16,194 bases of DNA. Source: Deltaproteobacteria bacterium. Its GTDB lineage: Bacteria > Desulfobacterota > Syntrophia > Syntrophales > UBA5619. The stretch lies in the NCBI GenBank assembly GCA_021372695.1, contig JAJFTY010000105.1, positions 1 to 16,194 of the forward strand, read 5' to 3'. The translations under genes were made by a program, and so were the position numbers. Shown piece after piece: positions 14,115-16,194 of this stretch (positions within the stretch are counted from its first letter, which is position 1; each line of letters begins with the position of its first letter). The notes under the pieces were generated by a model that was not told where the DNA came from, did not search any database, and saw only the letters and a program-made list of their open reading frames with translations.

Positions 14115-15209
14115 TCAGGATCCCTCTCTGGAATCCTCGTGTCCGTGGCGGTGGTGGATGTCCGGCATGTGCGGGTGGGCGTGCTCGACGGCATCATGGG
14201 CATGCAGGTGAGCGTGCGAAAGCGAAGGGTCATCGAGGTCCGGATGATGGCCCTGATGATGCTCGTCGTCATGGGTGTGCCGATGTTCATGGATGACGGC
14301 GTCGTGGCGATGGAGGTGGTCGTGCTGCTCGGTGATCAGAGCAATCGCGCCGAGGACCATAATGGGCAGAGCCGCCCAGACAACGGCGCCGGGCGTCTCC
14401 CGAAACAGGATCAAGGCGAGGACGATTCCCGCGATCGGTGCCGTTCCGAACAGGGCGCTGGTCCGTCCTGCCCCCAGGCCGCGCATCGCATGGATGAACA
14501 GGATGATGCTCAACCCGTAGCTCATGCACCCGAGCAGCGTGGCCCCGAGCGCCGCGCCCGGATGGGGCAGCGGGTTGCCGAGGAGGAACGCCGCTCCCAG
14601 GGAGACGAATCCGGCGCCGAACCCCTTGACCGTGACGATCGTCAGGGGGTCCTTGGCCGAGATGGTCCGGGTGACGTTGTTGTCCATCCCCCAGAAGAGG
14701 CAGGCGATCAGGATCCCCAGGGCGCTCCCGGAGAAGCCCCAGGCGCCGCCGAGATCGGTCGAGAGCAGGATGCCGGCCAATGTGATACAGAGGATGGCCG
14801 TCCAGGCGCGGCGGCTGATCGACTCCTTGAAGAGGACCGCGGCGATCAGCGTGGTGGCCGCAGCTTCGAAGTTGAGCAGCAGGGAGGCCGTCGCGGCGGG
14901 CGTATTCTTCAGGCTGAACAGAAGAATGACGGGCGCTGCGACGCCGCCGCAGAGGATCGCCGCGGCAAGCCAGGGAATGTCGGCGCAGCTGAGCTTCGCT
15001 TCCGAATCTCCGGCGCCGCCGGCCCCTCTTCGAATCATCCGGAAGAGCAGCAGGCCGACGCCGCTTCCCAGGTAGAGCAAACCCGCCAGCAGGGTCGGCT
15101 CGATGCCCCTTAGGAGCAATTTGGCGACAGGGGCGCTTGCCCCGAACAGAAAGGCAGCCGCCAGTGCCTGCAACGCGGGATAGAGGTTGCGACGCATCAG
15201 GTCACGCAT
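14115..15209 (-). CDS. EamA/DMT-family transporter with histidine-rich C-terminal tail
   Basis: A 364-residue inner-membrane transporter with ten predicted helices as two EamA repeats. The repeats end in LLLNFEAAATTLIAAVLFKE and TAPIAGIVLALILFRE respectively. After the last helix (ending about residue 292) a ~70-residue tail carries 23 histidines in H-x-H and HH runs, closing with HPHMPDIHHRHGH. Such tails bind Ni, Co, Zn or Cu and occur in metal transporters and in some EamA proteins. Metal transport or metal gating is therefore likely but not proven. I chose ATG 15209, with GGAGC 8 nt upstream. ATG 15248 lies inside a palindromic repeat and would add 13 residues. A Zn/Cd-type ATPase gene lies just upstream on the same strand. 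Confidence 0.9.
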   Translation of the reverse strand: MRDLMRRNLYPALQALAAAFLFGASAPVAKLLLRGIEPTLLAGLLYLGSGVGLLLFRMIRRGAGGAGDSEAKLSCADIPWLAAAILCGGVAAPVILLFSLKNTPAATASLLLNFEAAATTLIAAVLFKESISRRAWTAILCITLAGILLSTDLGGAWGFSGSALGILIACLFWGMDNNVTRTISAKDPLTIVTVKGFGAGFVSLGAAFLLGNPLPHPGAALGATLLGCMSYGLSIILFIHAMRGLGAGRTSALFGTAPIAGIVLALILFRETPGAVVWAALPIMVLGAIALITEQHDHLHRHDAVIHEHRHTHDDEHHQGHHPDLDDPSLSHAHLHAHDAVEHAHPHMPDIHHRHGHEDSREGS

Positions 15210-15242
15210 GTTCTTTGCTCCGGCAATGATATATGACAAAGT

Positions 15243-15310
15243 CGTCATTCCGGCGAAAGCCGGAATCCAGAATAAATTTAAATGGATGACCGATCTGGTC
15301 CGGCATGACG
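15243..15310. repeat. Small palindromic repeat (REP/MITE-like)
   Basis: ATTCCGGC-GAAA-GCCGGAAT (15247-15266) is a perfect 8-bp hairpin with a GAAA loop, followed by CCAG. The element starts with CGTCATTCCGG (15243) and ends with CCGGCATGACG (to 15310), so its ends are near-perfect inverted repeats. The form CGTCATTCC...GGAATCCAG is familiar as a dispersed intergenic repeat in many proteobacterial genomes. It lies between the ATPase and EamA genes. A T7 run follows at 15311-15317. Confidence 0.7.
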
Positions 15311-15336
15311 TTTTTTTGTTTGTTTGCTGGCGTAAT

Positions 15337-16194
15337 TCATTCCCGGCCGCCGGGCCCTGTTCTTCCCCGGAGCAGCCGCAGGGCGTTCCCGATCACCAGA
15401 AGCGAGGCCCCCATGTCCGCGGCGATCGCCATCCAGAGCGTGGCAAGGTTTGCCAGCGCCAGCCCCATGAAGAGCAGCTTGACGCCCAGCGCAAAAGCGA
15501 TGTTCTGCCGGATGATTCCGAGCGCCCGGCGTCCGTGGCGGATCAGCCAGGGAAGCCGGGAGAGATCGTCGGACATCAGCGCAATATCCGCCGTTTCCAT
15601 CGCCGCGTCGGTTCCCGCGGCGCCCATGGCGATGCCCAGGGTGGCGGCGGCCAAGGCAGGGGCGTCGTTGATCCCGTCGCCCACCATGGCCACGGAGCCG
15701 TAGCGGACTTTCATCTCCTCGACGGCCTTGAGCTTCTCTTCCGGAAGCAGTTCCGCGCGGAACTCGTCCGCCCCAATCTTCCCGCTGATCGCCCGCGCCG
15801 TGCCAAGGTTGTCGCCGGTGAGGATGACGACCTTCTCCACGCCGGCCCGTTTCAGATCGGCGACGATGGAGGCGGCGTTTTCGCGGATGCCGTCGGCGAT
15901 GCCGATGTAGCCGCAGATGTGATCATCGTTCCCGACGACGACCGCCGAATGGCCCGCCCCCTCCAGGAGATCGATGTCGGTGTGCAAATCGACGCTTTCC
16001 ACTGCTTTTTCGTGGAGCATCCGGTGCGAGCCGATCCAGAAGAGACGGCCGCCGATCGTCCCTTCCGCCCCTCTTCCCCTGAATTCGCGGTAATGCTCCG
16101 CCGGCGCCACGGCGCGGCCGATCCGTTCGGCCCGGCGGACGATCGCCCGCGCCAGCGGGTGGCGGCTGTGCACCTCCAGTGCGGCCGCCCGGTC
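15337..16194 (-). CDS. P1B-type heavy-metal ATPase (Zn/Cd/Pb type), C-terminal part, 5' end outside window
   Basis: The frame is open to the right edge, so 285 C-terminal residues are visible. The HP motif (SRHPLARAI), TGDNLGTARAI and the hinge GDGINDAPALAAATLGIAMG are all present. A TM7 segment with a conserved Lys (FALGVKLLFMG) and a TM8 segment with Asp-x-Gly (AADMGASLLVIGNALRLLR) follow. Lys in TM7 and D-x-G in TM8 mark the P1B-2 group (ZntA/CadA), which exports Zn2+, Cd2+ and Pb2+. The CPC motif and N-terminal metal domains lie outside the window. It reads toward the His-tailed EamA gene, 127 nt downstream, which supports a shared metal-resistance role, though a palindromic repeat intervenes. 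Confidence 0.93.
   Translation of the reverse strand, partial: DRAAALEVHSRHPLARAIVRRAERIGRAVAPAEHYREFRGRGAEGTIGGRLFWIGSHRMLHEKAVESVDLHTDIDLLEGAGHSAVVVGNDDHICGYIGIADGIRENAASIVADLKRAGVEKVVILTGDNLGTARAISGKIGADEFRAELLPEEKLKAVEEMKVRYGSVAMVGDGINDAPALAAATLGIAMGAAGTDAAMETADIALMSDDLSRLPWLIRHGRRALGIIRQNIAFALGVKLLFMGLALANLATLWMAIAADMGASLLVIGNALRLLRGRTGPGGRE

Noticed and set aside
14139..15113. 324-codon plus-strand ORF across the EamA gene
   Set aside because: Shadow frame; the minus strand gives ten membrane helices and a His-rich tail. The plus product is low-complexity Arg/Asp/Gly.
1..16194. CRISPR array, tRNA, rRNA, transposase or integrase
   Set aside because: No regularly spaced repeats, no cloverleaf-like or rRNA segments and no recombinase motifs were seen on either strand by eye.

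Overview
The window is about 16.2 kb of mostly GC-rich bacterial DNA. The gene families and base composition (HtrA protease, OmpR/HAMP two-component pair, YtaF-like protein, P3A-type and MgtA-type ATPases, BFD-like ferredoxin domain) fit a Gram-negative, probably Desulfobacterota-like (former deltaproteobacterial) genome. That assignment is inference from gene content; no rRNA or other phylogenetic marker is present.

Layout: (1) 1-2278, plus strand: the C-terminal part of a proton-efflux-type P-type ATPase, a histidine-box fatty acid hydroxylase-family membrane protein, and an unrecognised protein built from two copies of a ~75-residue unit. (2) 2352-4707, minus strand: a YtaF/MntP-like membrane protein and a complete periplasmic HtrA/DegP-type protease with two PDZ domains. 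(3) 4708-6962: a gene-poor, partly AT-rich stretch with a decayed coding fragment, a clear intrinsic terminator, a small lipoprotein, a frameshifted repeat-like gene and a GC-rich hairpin region. (4) 6963-9703, minus strand: a toxin-antitoxin pair whose toxin has a nonsense codon, followed by an OmpR-family regulator and a CusS-like sensor kinase. (5) 9846-10491, plus strand: a second toxin-antitoxin pair with an intact antitoxin and a multiply broken toxin, then a run of frameshifted remnants. (6) 10494-14036, plus strand: a BFD-like [2Fe-2S] protein with an in-frame UGA, an MgtA-type Mg2+ ATPase and a DedA-family membrane protein. (7) 14115-16194, minus strand: an EamA-type transporter with a 23-histidine tail, a small palindromic repeat, and the C-terminal part of a Zn/Cd-type P1B ATPase.

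The strongest theme is cation and metal handling at the membrane: three P-type ATPases of different classes, a YtaF/MntP-like exporter-fold protein, a His-tailed transporter, a metal-sensor-like two-component pair and an envelope protease. The most interesting single object is the small Fe-S gene at 10494-10772. Its reading frame runs through a UGA exactly where relatives carry the first Cys of a conserved Cys-Cys pair. A SECIS-like hairpin with an AGGU loop starts 12 nt after that UGA. It is either a selenoprotein or a nonsense-inactivated gene. Lesions in 9368-10491 make decay a serious alternative. Long genes on both sides are intact, so the lesions are unlikely to be general assembly error.
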